Part shown: positions 1 through 8,278 of the stretch, in pieces
How positions within the stretch are numbered: position 1 is the first letter of the stretch
Layout: each line of letters begins with the position of its first letter
NCBI RefSeq assembly: GCF_900110425.1
Contig: NZ_FODS01000017.1
Location: 1 to 64,000, forward strand
Source: Salinihabitans flavidus
GTDB taxonomy: Bacteria > Pseudomonadota > Alphaproteobacteria > Rhodobacterales > Rhodobacteraceae
Direction: 5' to 3'
Length of the DNA: 64,000 nt
Program-made: the position numbers and the translations under genes
The notes under the pieces: model-generated
Told to the model about the DNA's origin: nothing
The model's database searches: none
Seen by the model: the letters and a program-made list of their open reading frames with translations, nothing else

Positions 1-245
1 GGCAGCAATGTGTGCCGCCGGAACGCGACGATCATTGCCTCCTCTTCCTCGCTGAGAACGGTTGAACGCGTGGCTCTCGGGCCGGTCTTCTGATCCTCCA
101 CCGTCGCACGCTTGCGCCACTTCGCAACGGTCTTGGGGTTGATGCCCAGCTCCTTGCTCAGCTGCGCGAGCGAAGCTTGCGATCGCTGTATTGCAGCTCT
201 GACAGCGTGCGTGGTCGTGGCGCTCCCGTGACGAACTTGTCCCAT
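1..245 (-). CDS. IS481-family transposase, N-terminal part (cut by window edge)
   Basis: The ATG is at 245-243 and 81 codons are visible before the window ends. The protein begins MGQVRHGSATTTHAVRAAIQ and continues into a helix-turn-helix (around residues 25-45, with LSKELGINPKTVAKW), as in the DNA-binding N-terminus of IS481/IS3-type transposases. The catalytic DDE core would lie outside the window. Recognition rests on family resemblance from memory. No frameshift is seen in the visible part. Confidence 0.8.
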   Translation of the reverse strand, partial: MGQVRHGSATTTHAVRAAIQRSQASLAQLSKELGINPKTVAKWRKRATVEDQKTGPRATRSTVLSEEEEAMIVAFRRHTLL

Positions 246-301
246 AATGCTTCCTTCCATTCCCGAGAAAGGATCGCACCATCAAACCATGGGATCAAAC
301 A
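1..301 (-). mobile_element. IS481-family insertion sequence, 5' terminal part only
   Basis: The element enters from the left window edge and ends at 301. Its outer end, read on the minus strand, begins TGTTTGATCCCATGG at 301, has a TG terminus and precedes the transposase start by about 55 bp. Directly outside lies TCTAGG (302-307), which fits the NCTAGN target known for IS481. Only the transposase N-terminus and one end are visible, so completeness and the other target copy cannot be judged. Confidence 0.8.
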
Positions 302-307
302 TCTAGG
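302..307. other. Probable IS481 target site TCTAGG
   Basis: TCTAGG lies immediately outside the IS end at 301 and matches the NCTAGN hexamer duplicated by IS481. The partner copy would be beyond the left window edge, so the duplication is not confirmed. Confidence 0.55.
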
Positions 308-322
308 GGCTGGCCCCCTCGT

Positions 323-332
323 CTTTGCAAAG
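323..332. promoter_or_regulatory. Candidate PccR/ScfR-type operator CTTTGCAAAG
   Basis: A perfect 10-bp palindrome containing TTTGCAAA lies 41 bp upstream of the regulator's ATG. A further CTGCAAAG half-copy lies at 355-362. TTTGCAAA is the core bound by the RamB/PrpR/PccR (ScfR) family, so this is a plausible autoregulatory site. The IS end lies only 21 bp away. Confidence 0.55.
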
Positions 333-372
333 CTAGGGTGAACCAACCGCAAAACTGCAAAGAAAGGGCGCC

Positions 373-1773
373 ATGGCGACGCAGAAACTCTATGCCGGGG
401 CAAAGCTGCGCGAGATCCGCCAGCGGCTCACGCTCACGCAAAAGGATTTCGCCGCCAAGCTCGGCGTGTCCCTGCCCTATCTCAACCAGATGGAGAACAA
501 CAACCGGCCCGTCTCCACCACCGTCGTTCTGGCGCTGGCGCAGGAGTTCGGCTTCGATGTCACGGAGCTTTCGACCGGCGATAGTGAGCGGCTGGTGTCG
601 GATATGCGCGAGGCGCTGGCCGATCCGGTCCTGGCCGAGGTGGCGGTGCCGCTGGCCGATCTGCGGCTGACGGCCTCGAATGCGCCTGCGCTGGCGCGCG
701 GCTTTCTCGAATTGCACCGCGCCTACCGGCAGACCCATGAGCGCCTTGCGTCCCTCGACGAGGCTCTGGGTCGGCAGGATGTGCAGATGCAGCCCAGCCC
801 CTGGGACGAGGTGCGCGATTTCTTCCACTATTGCGACAACTATATCGACGCGGTGGACCGGGCCGCCGAACATTTCGCTGCGCGCGCCCCGGCGGCCGGC
901 GGCATCCGCGCCGCCGCGATCCGGGCGCTGAACACCGCCGGGATCAGCGTGGAATTCACCGACACCGACGCGCTGCGCCACTACGATCCGGCCTCGAAAA
1001 CCCTTCACCTGTCCACCCGCGCCGCGCCGCCCACGCAGCTCTTTCAGCTTCTGCTTCAGGTGGCGCTTCTGGAACGCAACGATCTGCTGGAGGCGACGCT
1101 CGATCTCGCGCGGTTCCAGACCGACGCCGCCCGCGCCATCGCCAAGATCGGGCTGGCCAACTATTTCGCCGGGGCCGCGCTCATGCCCTATGCGGTGTTT
1201 CTGGCCGCCGCGCAGGACACCCGCCACGATCTCGAAGTGCTCGCCAACCGCTTCTCAGCCTCCATCGAACAGGTGGCGCACCGACTGTCCACGCTGCAAC
1301 GCCCCGGCGCCAAGGGGGTGCCCTTCTTCTTCGTGCGCGTCGATCAGGCTGGCACCATTACCAAGCGCCACTCTGCCGCGCGTCTGCAATTCGCGCGCTT
1401 CGGTGGCGCCTGCCCGCTCTGGAACGTGCACCGCGCCTTTGAGACCCCCGGCCGCTTCCTGCGCCAGCTTGCCGAAACCCCCGACGGGGTGCGCTATGTC
1501 AGCCTCGCACGCGACATCTCCAAACCCGGCGGACATTTCGGCGCGCCCGTGCGGCGCTATGCCATCGCCCTTGGATGCGAGGTCAAATATGCCGCCGCGC
1601 TGGTCTTTGCCGATCACATGGATATCGACAATCCCAACGCCTATGAACCCATCGGCATTTCCTGCCGCATCTGCGAAAGGCGCGACTGCCACCAACGCTC
1701 CGTCCCGCCGCTCGAACGCCAGTTGACCATAAACGAGAACGAACGCCACACCCTGCCCTATGAGGTCGGCTGA
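373..1773 (+). CDS. pccR: Short-chain fatty acyl-CoA-responsive regulator (ScfR family, PccR-like)
   Basis: 466 aa. Residues 8-62 form an XRE-type helix-turn-helix (KLREIRQRLTLTQ through LNQMENNNRP). The middle is an IrrE/ImmA-like region without an HExxH metalloprotease motif, so peptidase activity is unlikely. The C-terminal DUF2083-type domain carries the family Cys motif CRICERRDCHQR at 431-442. ScfR proteins (RamB, PrpR, PccR) sense propionyl-/acetyl-type CoA esters and control propionyl-CoA carboxylase or glyoxylate genes. The ATG is preceded by AGAAAGGG. In related genomes the divergent neighbour is commonly the pcc operon; here an IS481 copy occupies the adjacent upstream position. 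The family is certain; the exact target is inferred. Confidence 0.88.
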   Translation: MATQKLYAGAKLREIRQRLTLTQKDFAAKLGVSLPYLNQMENNNRPVSTTVVLALAQEFGFDVTELSTGDSERLVSDMREALADPVLAEVAVPLADLRLTASNAPALARGFLELHRAYRQTHERLASLDEALGRQDVQMQPSPWDEVRDFFHYCDNYIDAVDRAAEHFAARAPAAGGIRAAAIRALNTAGISVEFTDTDALRHYDPASKTLHLSTRAAPPTQLFQLLLQVALLERNDLLEATLDLARFQTDAARAIAKIGLANYFAGAALMPYAVFLAAAQDTRHDLEVLANRFSASIEQVAHRLSTLQRPGAKGVPFFFVRVDQAGTITKRHSAARLQFARFGGACPLWNVHRAFETPGRFLRQLAETPDGVRYVSLARDISKPGGHFGAPVRRYAIALGCEVKYAAALVFADHMDIDNPNAYEPIGISCRICERRDCHQRSVPPLERQLTINENERHTLPYEVG

Positions 1774-1785
1774 GCGGTCCTGCCC

Positions 1786-1809
1786 GTCTTCTCGGGTGGA
1801 AAATACCTC
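1786..1809 (-). repeat. Dispersed GAGTATTT-type intergenic motif, copy 1
   Basis: Read on the minus strand this contains GAGGTATTTTCC followed by GAGAAGAC, just after the pccR stop codon. It resembles the copies near 11061, 17411, 24068 and 37872. Being the most diverged, its assignment is tentative. Confidence 0.4.
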
Positions 1810-1815
1810 GGGGGT

Positions 1816-1834
1816 CCGGGGTCGCCGTCCCCGG
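1816..1834. other. GC hairpin downstream of pccR
   Basis: CCGGGG (1816-1821) and CCCCGG (1829-1834) pair across a 7-nt loop. No T-run follows, so it is not a typical intrinsic terminator. It could be part of a repetitive palindrome or a Rho-type end. Confidence 0.4.
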
Positions 1835-1960
1835 CGCACGCAGGCTGCGCGCCGCAAGGCGCTCGATCCGGAAACACCCGCCCGTCAACCGAAGGACCTT
1901 GAAGCGTTCTGCAAAGCCACGAAAACCCCACCCCTGTCAGATCGGAGACATGAAAAACTC

Positions 1961-2785
1961 ATGCGACGTGTGATCCGTGTCATCGTCCTGACCGCCGCCG
2001 TGCTGATCGCCGGCCTGGCGCTCTCGGGCCATGTGGAACGCTGGGTGCTCTACCCGTTCGATCCGGCGCGCGTGGCGCCGGAGGATGTCGGGCTGGCCGG
2101 TGTGACGGTGCGCGAGGTCGAAAGCGGCGGCGAAACGCTGGTGGTCTGGACCGCCCCGCCGCGCCCGGGACAGCCGGTGGTCGTCTACTTTCACGGCAAT
2201 GCCGGCAATCTCGCAGCGCGCGCGGGCCGGTTCCGGCGCTTTCGCGCGCGGGGCTACGGGCTCATCGCGCCCGGCTATCGCGGCTCGTCCGGCAGCAGCG
2301 GCACGCCCACGCAGGCCGCGCTTGTGGCGGATGCGGGCGCGGTGCTGAACGCCACCGCCGATCTGTCAGGCCCGCGCCTGTTCTATGGCGAATCGCTGGG
2401 CGCGGCGGTGCTGACGCAGGTGCTCGGTCAAAGTCGGGGCGGGGCCCAGCCCGCGGCGGTGGTGCTGGAGGCGCCTTTTGCCTCCCTTGCCACCCTGGCC
2501 GCGGGAATGCATCCGGCACTGGCCCCGCTGTCCACCCATCTCGAAAACCGCTGGGACAGCCTTCGCCATGCCGATCCGGGGCTGTCCGCGCCGCTTCTGA
2601 TCCTGCATGGTGATCGGGACACGCTGATCCCGATAGACGAGGGGCGGCGCCTTTTCGACGCCGCCCCGTCTCGGGCCAAACACTTCCTTGCCGTTCCGGG
2701 CGCCGGTCACACCGATCTGTGGCGTTCTGACACCCTGCCCCGGCTGTGGCGTTTCATCGACGCTCAGGCGGTCTCTGTCAGATAG
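1961..2785 (+). CDS. Membrane-anchored alpha/beta hydrolase
   Basis: 274 aa. An N-terminal hydrophobic stretch (about residues 5-22) probably anchors the protein, with the enzyme domain on the periplasmic side. The fold is marked by HGNAGN (78-83, oxyanion region), the nucleophile elbow GESLG (Ser145), HGDRD (Asp218) and GAGH (His250), giving a complete Ser-Asp-His triad. It resembles the ABHD13/BEM46-like hydrolases; the substrate is unknown. I chose the ATG at 1961 with GGAGA upstream. A longer in-frame reading back to 1760 would run through the hairpin and the end of pccR and lacks family-like sequence. The 3' end overlaps the converging DUF465 gene by 22 bp. Confidence 0.85.
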   Translation: MRRVIRVIVLTAAVLIAGLALSGHVERWVLYPFDPARVAPEDVGLAGVTVREVESGGETLVVWTAPPRPGQPVVVYFHGNAGNLAARAGRFRRFRARGYGLIAPGYRGSSGSSGTPTQAALVADAGAVLNATADLSGPRLFYGESLGAAVLTQVLGQSRGGAQPAAVVLEAPFASLATLAAGMHPALAPLSTHLENRWDSLRHADPGLSAPLLILHGDRDTLIPIDEGRRLFDAAPSRAKHFLAVPGAGHTDLWRSDTLPRLWRFIDAQAVSVR

Positions 2786-3006
2786 CGATAGATCTCGTCC
2801 TTGAGCGCCGCGCGCTCCTTGCGAAGCTGCCCCTCGGCCAGATCCTCGAGCGGCTCGACGTTGGTTTCCGCCCGGTGCACCCGACGGTTGAGATCGTGAT
2901 AGGCGTCCGACAGCTTGCCGAAATGGGCATCCTTGCCCTTCAGCGCGCGCATCTTCTCCACCAGATCGGGGAATTCCTCGGCCAGTTCGTGCGGGGTATG
3001 GGACAT
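2764..3006 (-). CDS. YdcH/DUF465 family small protein
   Basis: 80 aa, mostly helical, with the family layout: N-terminal MSHTPHELAEEFP, central FGKLSDAYHDLNRRVHRAE, and a C-terminal LRKERAALKDEIYRYL. DUF465 proteins are SlyX-like small coiled-coil proteins of unknown role, frequent and often multicopy in Rhodobacteraceae. It converges on and overlaps the hydrolase gene by 22 bp. Confidence 0.9.
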   Translation of the reverse strand: MSHTPHELAEEFPDLVEKMRALKGKDAHFGKLSDAYHDLNRRVHRAETNVEPLEDLAEGQLRKERAALKDEIYRYLTETA

Positions 3007-3105
3007 ATCTGTTCGCTCCTTCTTGTCTGCTATGGCTGATACTAGGCGCCCGGCCCCGCGTCCACATTGACCCCGATCAAACGGGCGGCGCGGGAACGCA
3101 AAAAA

Positions 3106-4764
3106 TCACCTTTGCATCTCCTGCCAGCCCGGATGCACCCAGGGCACGTCATTGGCCGGTGGCAGCATCCCGCGCCCGAGGATGTGATCGGCCGCCTTCT
3201 CGCCCGTCATGATCGACGGCGCGTTAAGATTGCCGTTGGTGATGCGCGGAAAGATCGAACTGTCGGCCACCCGCAGCCCCTCCACCCCGATCACGCGGGT
3301 CTCGGGGTCCACCACCGCGCCCGGGTCGTCCGCCGCGCCCATCCGGCAGGTGCCGCAGGGATGATAGGCGCTCTCCACATGCTCGCGGATGAAGCCGTTC
3401 AACTCCTCGTCCGATCGCACCGCGTCGCCGGGCTGAATCTCGTGTTTGACGAAGGGCCGGAACGCCTCCTGCGCGAAGATCTCGCGGGTCAGGCGGATAC
3501 AGGTGCGGAAATCGTCCCAGTCCGACTCCTGCGACATGTAGTTGAAGCGGATCTCCGGCGCGGCCGACGGATCGCGCCCGGCCAGTGTGACCGCCCCGCG
3601 CGAGGCGCTGCGCATCGGGCCGACATGGGCCTGAAAGCCGTGCCCCTCGGCCGCCGCCTTGCCGTCATAACGCACCGCGATGGGCAGGAAATGATACTGG
3701 ATGTCAGGATAGGCCACGCCCGCCCGCGAGCGGATGAATCCCGCGCTTTCGAACTGGTTCGACGCGCCGAGACCGCGCTTGCCGAGAAGCCAGCGCGCGC
3801 CCACCAGCGCCTTGCCCCACAGGTTCCAGTAACGATAGAGCGTGATCGGCTGCGATGACGCCATCTGGACATAAAGCTCCAGATGATCCTGAAGGTTCTG
3901 CCCCACGCCGGGGCGGTCCGCGATCACCTCGATCCCGTGCTCGGCCAGATGCGCCGCCGGCCCGATCCCCGACAGCATCAGAAGTTTCGGCGAGTTGATC
4001 GAACTGGCCGACAGGATGACCTCGCGCCGCGCATACACCACCTCGCGGCGCCCGCCCCGCTCGATCTCCACGCCCACGGCGCGGCCCTGTTCGATCACAA
4101 CGCGGCAGGCCAGCCCCCGCAGCAACTCGCAGGTGTCCCGCTTCAGCGCCGGCTTGAGATAGGCGCTGGCCGCCGACCAGCGCCGCCCCTTGTGCACCGT
4201 CATGTCCATCGCGCCAAAGCCTTCCTGCATCGCGCCGTTGTAATCGTCGGTGCTCTGGTATCCCGCCTGCGCCCCGGCCGTCACGAAGGCCGCGTGCAGC
4301 GGGTTGTCGCGCGGCCCGCGCGTGACATGCAGCGGCCCGTCCGTGCCGCGCCAGCCCGCGTCGCCGCCATGCCCGCCATCGTCCCATGTCTCCATGCGCT
4401 TGAAATAGGGCAGCACGTCGGCATAGCCCCAGCCCGCCGCGCCGCTGTCCTTCCAGTGGTCGTAATCCCCGGCATGGCCGCGCACATAGACCATCCCGTT
4501 GATCGAGGACGACCCGCCGATCACCTTGCCGCGCGGACAGGCCAGCCGCCGTCCGCCCAGATGCGGCTCCGGCTGCGAGCGGTAGCCCCAGTCATAGCGC
4601 GCCATGTTCATCGGATAACTGAGCGCGCCGGGCATCTGGATGAACGGCCCCGCATCGCTTCCGCCATGCTCGATGATCAGAACGCTGCGCCCCGCCTCCG
4701 ACAGGCGATAGGCCAGCGCGCATCCGGCAGAGCCCGCGCCCACGATCACGTAATCGGCATTCAT
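3106..4764 (-). CDS. betA: Choline dehydrogenase
   Basis: 552 aa GMC oxidoreductase that oxidises choline to betaine aldehyde at the membrane for glycine betaine (osmoprotectant) synthesis. The FAD-binding dinucleotide motif VGAGSAG starts at residue 8. The GMC signature [15 protein letters not shown] follows at about 77-91. The catalytic histidine lies in HPCGTCRMG (His468), followed by [10 protein letters not shown] with the partner Asn. The size matches bacterial BetA. It is divergent from betI across a 153-bp AT-rich region, so BetI control is expected. No betB (betaine aldehyde dehydrogenase) is in the window. Confidence 0.96.
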   Translation of the reverse strand: MNADYVIVGAGSAGCALAYRLSEAGRSVLIIEHGGSDAGPFIQMPGALSYPMNMARYDWGYRSQPEPHLGGRRLACPRGKVIGGSSSINGMVYVRGHAGDYDHWKDSGAAGWGYADVLPYFKRMETWDDGGHGGDAGWRGTDGPLHVTRGPRDNPLHAAFVTAGAQAGYQSTDDYNGAMQEGFGAMDMTVHKGRRWSAASAYLKPALKRDTCELLRGLACRVVIEQGRAVGVEIERGGRREVVYARREVILSASSINSPKLLMLSGIGPAAHLAEHGIEVIADRPGVGQNLQDHLELYVQMASSQPITLYRYWNLWGKALVGARWLLGKRGLGASNQFESAGFIRSRAGVAYPDIQYHFLPIAVRYDGKAAAEGHGFQAHVGPMRSASRGAVTLAGRDPSAAPEIRFNYMSQESDWDDFRTCIRLTREIFAQEAFRPFVKHEIQPGDAVRSDEELNGFIREHVESAYHPCGTCRMGAADDPGAVVDPETRVIGVEGLRVADSSIFPRITNGNLNAPSIMTGEKAADHILGRGMLPPANDVPWVHPGWQEMQR

Positions 4765-4845
4765 TCCCGGCCCCTTCGGCTTGCGGTCCCGCCGACACGT
4801 CGCCCCATGCGACGCCGCGAGAAATTAAACTGTTCATATCATTTC

Positions 4846-4861
4846 TTGAATACTCATACAA
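4846..4861. promoter_or_regulatory. Candidate BetI operator between betA and betI
   Basis: TTGAATACTCATACAA is an imperfect dyad (TTG-n-AT-n4-AT-n-CAA, 5 of 8 pairs symmetric) in the centre of the AT-rich betA-betI spacer. TGTTC (4831-4835) and GAACA (4871-4875) flank it outward as a wider dyad. TetR-family repressors such as BetI bind such dyads between divergent genes. This comes from sequence symmetry only. Confidence 0.4.
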
Positions 4862-4917
4862 TTTTTATCAGAACAATCGGGATTGCATGTCCCGCGCCGC
4901 GCGGCAAAACTGCCCGC

Positions 4918-5508
4918 ATGAGCCGCAAACGCATCCGCGACATCCGCAACGAGGAACTCATCGACGCCGCCATCACCGCGGTGCACAAGCGCGGCTACGC
5001 GGTTGTGACCATGGCGGAAATCGCGCAGGAGGCCGGCGCCTCCGCCGCCTCGATCAACTATTACTTCGGCTCCAAGGAAAGGCTGATGGAGGCGACGATG
5101 CGCCGCCTTCTGTCAACGCTGCGCGCCGCCCTGCTGGACCGCTATGAGCACGCGACAACCCCGCGCGAGCGGCTGCTCGCGGTGCTGGACGCCAATTTCG
5201 ACGACCGCCTGTTCACGGTCGAGCAATGCAGCCTGTGGATGCAGTTCTGGGCCAACGCCCCCTATTCGGCGAGCCTTGCGCGGCTGCACCGCATCAACCG
5301 CCGCCGGGTGCAAAGCCATTTCCGCGCCGAGCTGCGCGCGCTCGTGCCCGCCCCGCGCCGCGAGACGGTGCGCGAGGCGCTGCAATGCTACATGGACGGT
5401 GTCTGGCTGGAGGCCGCGCAATCGCCCGCCCCGCTCGATCCCGCCCGCGCCCGGCAGGGCGCGCGCCGCGTGGCGGGCCTGTTGCTCGACACGCCCCCCC
5501 CGGCCTGA
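4918..5508 (+). CDS. betI: Choline-responsive TetR-family repressor BetI
   Basis: 196 aa, matching the usual BetI length of about 195. Residues 8-55 form the TetR helix-turn-helix with VTMAEIAQEAGASAASINYY. The C-terminal domain holds the BetI-typical LWMQFWANAPYSASLARLHR and YMDGVWLEAA stretches that build the choline pocket. It represses bet genes until choline is present. It is divergent from betA, with betC convergent just downstream (10-bp gap). The ATG at 4918 is chosen because the family N-terminus begins here; the longer reading upstream is antisense to betA. Confidence 0.94.
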   Translation: MSRKRIRDIRNEELIDAAITAVHKRGYAVVTMAEIAQEAGASAASINYYFGSKERLMEATMRRLLSTLRAALLDRYEHATTPRERLLAVLDANFDDRLFTVEQCSLWMQFWANAPYSASLARLHRINRRRVQSHFRAELRALVPAPRRETVREALQCYMDGVWLEAAQSPAPLDPARARQGARRVAGLLLDTPPPA

Positions 5509-5518
5509 TCGCCGCTCC

Positions 5519-7027
5519 TCACTCCCCGCGCGGAAAGCGCTGGTTCTCTTCGAGCACGTTGAGATCCATGTGGTTGCGCATGTAGCGGTCCGAGGCATCG
5601 CGCAGCGGCTGGTAATCCCACGGGTAATAGCCGCCCTGCCGCAGCGCCTCATAGATCACCAGCCGCCGCGCCTGGCTCTCGCGCACCTCCGCGTCGAACC
5701 GTTCCAGATCCCAGCGTTCGGCGGCGGCGATGCGGAAGCGCTCGATCACCTCGCTGTGCGCCGGATCGGCCGCCAGATCATTCCGCTCCTGCGGGTCGGC
5801 CTCCATGTCGTAGAGCTGTTCGGGATCAATCGCGCAGTTGGTGTATTTCCACCGCCCCACCCGCAGCGCCACCATCGGCGCATAGGAGGCTTCGGCGGCA
5901 TACTCCATCGCCGCCGGGCTCTTGCGCGGCCCGCCCGACCCCAGCGGCACAAGGCTCTCGCCGGTGGTCCATGGCATCACCTCCTCCATGCTCACGCCCG
6001 CCAGCTCGCACAGCGTCGGGCACACGTCGATCGTGCTCACCGGCGCCTCAACGCGCCCCGGCGTCATTCCCGGCGCTGCCACCATCAGCGGCACCCGCGC
6101 CGACCCCTCGTAGAACGACATCTTGAACCAGAGCCCCCGCTCGCCGAGCATGTCGCCGTGATCGCTCACGAACAGGATGATCGCCTCCTGCCGCGTCGCC
6201 TCCAGCGCCTCCATCACCTCGCCGATCTTGTCGTCGAGATAGGAGATATTGGCGAAATAGGCGCGCCGCGCGCGGCGGATATTCTCTTCGGTGATGTCAT
6301 AGCTGCGCCAGTCGTTGGCGTCGAAGATGCGTTTGGAATGGGGATCCTGATCGTCATAGGGGATCGCCCCGACCTCCGGTTGAAGATGCTCGCAATCCTC
6401 GTAAAGATCCCAGTATTTGCGCCGCGCCACATAAGGGTCATGCGGATGGGTGAAACTCACCGTCAGGCACCAGGGCCGCGCGTCCAGACCGCGCGACAGG
6501 TCATAGATCTTCTGCACCCCCTGAAAGGCGACATCGTCGTCATACCCCATCTGGTTGGAAATCTCCGCTACCCCGGCGCCGGTGACCGACCCCATGTTGT
6601 GATACCACCAGTCGATGCGCTCTCCGGGTTTGCGGTAATCGGGGGTCCAGCCGAAATCGGCCGGATAGATATCGGTGGTCAGCCGCTGCTCGAAGCCATG
6701 AAGCTGATCGGGCCCGACGAAGTGCATCTTGCCCGACAGGCAGGTCTGATACCCCGCCCGGCGCAGATGATGGGCGTATGTCGGGATCGAGGAAGTGAAT
6801 TCGGCGGCATTGTCGTAAACGCCGTTCTGGCTCGGCAATTGCCCCGACATGAAGGCCGCCCGCCCCGGCGCGCACAGCGGGCTGGCGGTATAGGCATTGG
6901 CGAACCGGGTGGACCGCTGCGCCAGCTTGCGCAGGTTCGGCGCGTGCAGCCACTCGGCCGGCCCGTCGGGAAACAGCGTCCCGTTGAGCTGGTCCACCAT
7001 GAAGATCAGGATATTCGGTCGTGTCAT
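5519..7027 (-). CDS. betC: Choline-sulfatase
   Basis: 502 aa type I sulfatase converting choline-O-sulfate to choline plus sulfate, feeding BetA. The N-terminus NILIFMVDQLNG carries metal-binding Asp12. The formylglycine signature is Cys52-Ala-Pro-Gly-Arg56, with Cys52 the residue modified to formylglycine. FVSDHGDMLGERG provides further metal ligands. No signal peptide is seen, as expected for a cytoplasmic choline-sulfatase. The start at 7027 places the conserved N-terminus at the protein start. betA, betI and betC together form a choline/choline-sulfate utilisation cluster, but no choline transporter is present here. Confidence 0.95.
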   Translation of the reverse strand: MTRPNILIFMVDQLNGTLFPDGPAEWLHAPNLRKLAQRSTRFANAYTASPLCAPGRAAFMSGQLPSQNGVYDNAAEFTSSIPTYAHHLRRAGYQTCLSGKMHFVGPDQLHGFEQRLTTDIYPADFGWTPDYRKPGERIDWWYHNMGSVTGAGVAEISNQMGYDDDVAFQGVQKIYDLSRGLDARPWCLTVSFTHPHDPYVARRKYWDLYEDCEHLQPEVGAIPYDDQDPHSKRIFDANDWRSYDITEENIRRARRAYFANISYLDDKIGEVMEALEATRQEAIILFVSDHGDMLGERGLWFKMSFYEGSARVPLMVAAPGMTPGRVEAPVSTIDVCPTLCELAGVSMEEVMPWTTGESLVPLGSGGPRKSPAAMEYAAEASYAPMVALRVGRWKYTNCAIDPEQLYDMEADPQERNDLAADPAHSEVIERFRIAAAERWDLERFDAEVRESQARRLVIYEALRQGGYYPWDYQPLRDASDRYMRNHMDLNVLEENQRFPRGE

Positions 7028-7151
7028 CGTCGCGCCTCGCCATTGCCGGGAAACCGGGGCGACGCGCATCGCCCGCCAGCCCCCTCGGACACCGTTCTGG
7101 GATAGAACGCGGCGGTTTGGCAACCCCCGGCGCATCGGGGGCGGGCGCCGC

Positions 7152-8072
7152 TCAGCTCTTGGTCGCGCCCACAAGCGGCGTGATATGCCGCCGCCGCAGC
7201 ACCGCCTCGCGCCATGTGATGAAGCTGACCGCCGCGATGATCAGACCGCCGCCCGCCACGACCCAGACATCCACACCCTCGCCGAACACCAGCCAGCCCA
7301 GCAGCACCGCCCAGACCAGTTGCAGGAAGCTGACCGGCTGTGTCACCGTCACCGGGGCCGAGGCAAAGGCCAGCGTCATCGCGTAGTGGCCCGCCGTGGC
7401 GAAGAAGGCGACAAGAAACAGGATCGCCAGATCGAAGAGCGTCGGCGTCACCCAGACCATGATCGCCGTCGGCGCCAGCCCGATCGTCACCGTGATCGAC
7501 AGCATCGCCACCACGATCCCCGCGCTCACCTCGCCCGACATGCGCTTGGCCAGAAGATAGCTGCCCGCGAAGGTCACCGCCGTGACCAGCATCGCCAGAT
7601 GCCCCGGGCTGATCTCGCGGAAACCGGGGCGCAGGATGATCGCCGCCCCGACAAGAGCGACGACAACCGCCGCGATCCGCCGCGCCGCCAGCGCCTCGCC
7701 CAGAAACAGCGCCGCCCCGATGGTGACATAGACCGGCGAGAGATAGTTCATCGCCGTCACCTCCGCGATGGGGATCTGCGTCATCGCATAGAACCAAAGC
7801 GCCACGCCCAGCGAATGAAACGCCCCGCGCAGCCCGAAAAGCCCAAGCTGCCGGCGACTGAGCCGGACGCGCAGCAAGGGGCGAATCACCGGGATCAGGA
7901 ACACCAACCCGAGCAGGTAGCGCAGGAACGCGCTCTCGGCGGCGGGCACGCGCGGGCCGAGATACTTCACAAGCGCAGTGACGGCGACGAAATTCGCCCC
8001 CGCCAGCAGCATCCACAGCACGCCCCGAACCGGGTGGCTGGCGGCTGGCCTTGCTATCGCATCATCGCTCAT
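7152..8072 (-). CDS. DMT-superfamily (EamA) transporter
   Basis: 306 aa inner-membrane protein with about ten hydrophobic segments in two EamA repeats (roughly 15-145 and 160-290). Motifs such as SPVYVTIGAALFLGEAL and VWAVLLGWLVFGEG end each half, typical of the drug/metabolite exporter superfamily. The substrate cannot be told from sequence. The upstream region contains the first 11-bp repeat array. Confidence 0.9.
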   Translation of the reverse strand: MSDDAIARPAASHPVRGVLWMLLAGANFVAVTALVKYLGPRVPAAESAFLRYLLGLVFLIPVIRPLLRVRLSRRQLGLFGLRGAFHSLGVALWFYAMTQIPIAEVTAMNYLSPVYVTIGAALFLGEALAARRIAAVVVALVGAAIILRPGFREISPGHLAMLVTAVTFAGSYLLAKRMSGEVSAGIVVAMLSITVTIGLAPTAIMVWVTPTLFDLAILFLVAFFATAGHYAMTLAFASAPVTVTQPVSFLQLVWAVLLGWLVFGEGVDVWVVAGGGLIIAAVSFITWREAVLRRRHITPLVGATKS

Positions 8073-8195
8073 GTGCCATAAACACCAGCTTTGGCCGGGA
8101 ATGTCGAGATGCCGAACAGGTTAAGCAGATTGGCCCGTTCGCGGCGGATCCGGGCCGCGCCGCACGTTCCGTCGACCGTGCCCATTCGCCCCTTG

Positions 8196-8239
8196 GCACC
8201 GACGCGATACCGACAAAATACCGACGTTTTACCGACGTG
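8196..8239 (+). repeat. Phased 11-bp tandem repeat array, copy A (4 units)
   Basis: Four consecutive 11-mers: GCACCGACGCG, ATACCGACAAA, ATACCGACGTT, TTACCGACGTG. All share nnACCGAC at the same phase and are followed by GGTTTTCC. The array lies 39 bp beyond the stop of the leftward lysE-type gene and 123 bp upstream of the EamA gene start. The unit length is one helical turn and not a multiple of three, so it is not protein repeat coding. Copies B, C and D have the same order of units. Confidence 0.85.
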
Positions 8240-8278
8240 GGTTTTCCAGCGTTCGCAAGGGCTTGGGTCGAGTCGCCC

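Noticed and set aside
5144-7105. A 653-codon open frame on the plus strand
   Set aside because: It begins in another frame of betI and continues antisense to betC; both true genes show complete family motifs.
8196-8239. 11-bp arrays as a CRISPR
   Set aside because: Units are 11 bp and contiguous without spacers, far below CRISPR repeat length, and no cas gene is present.
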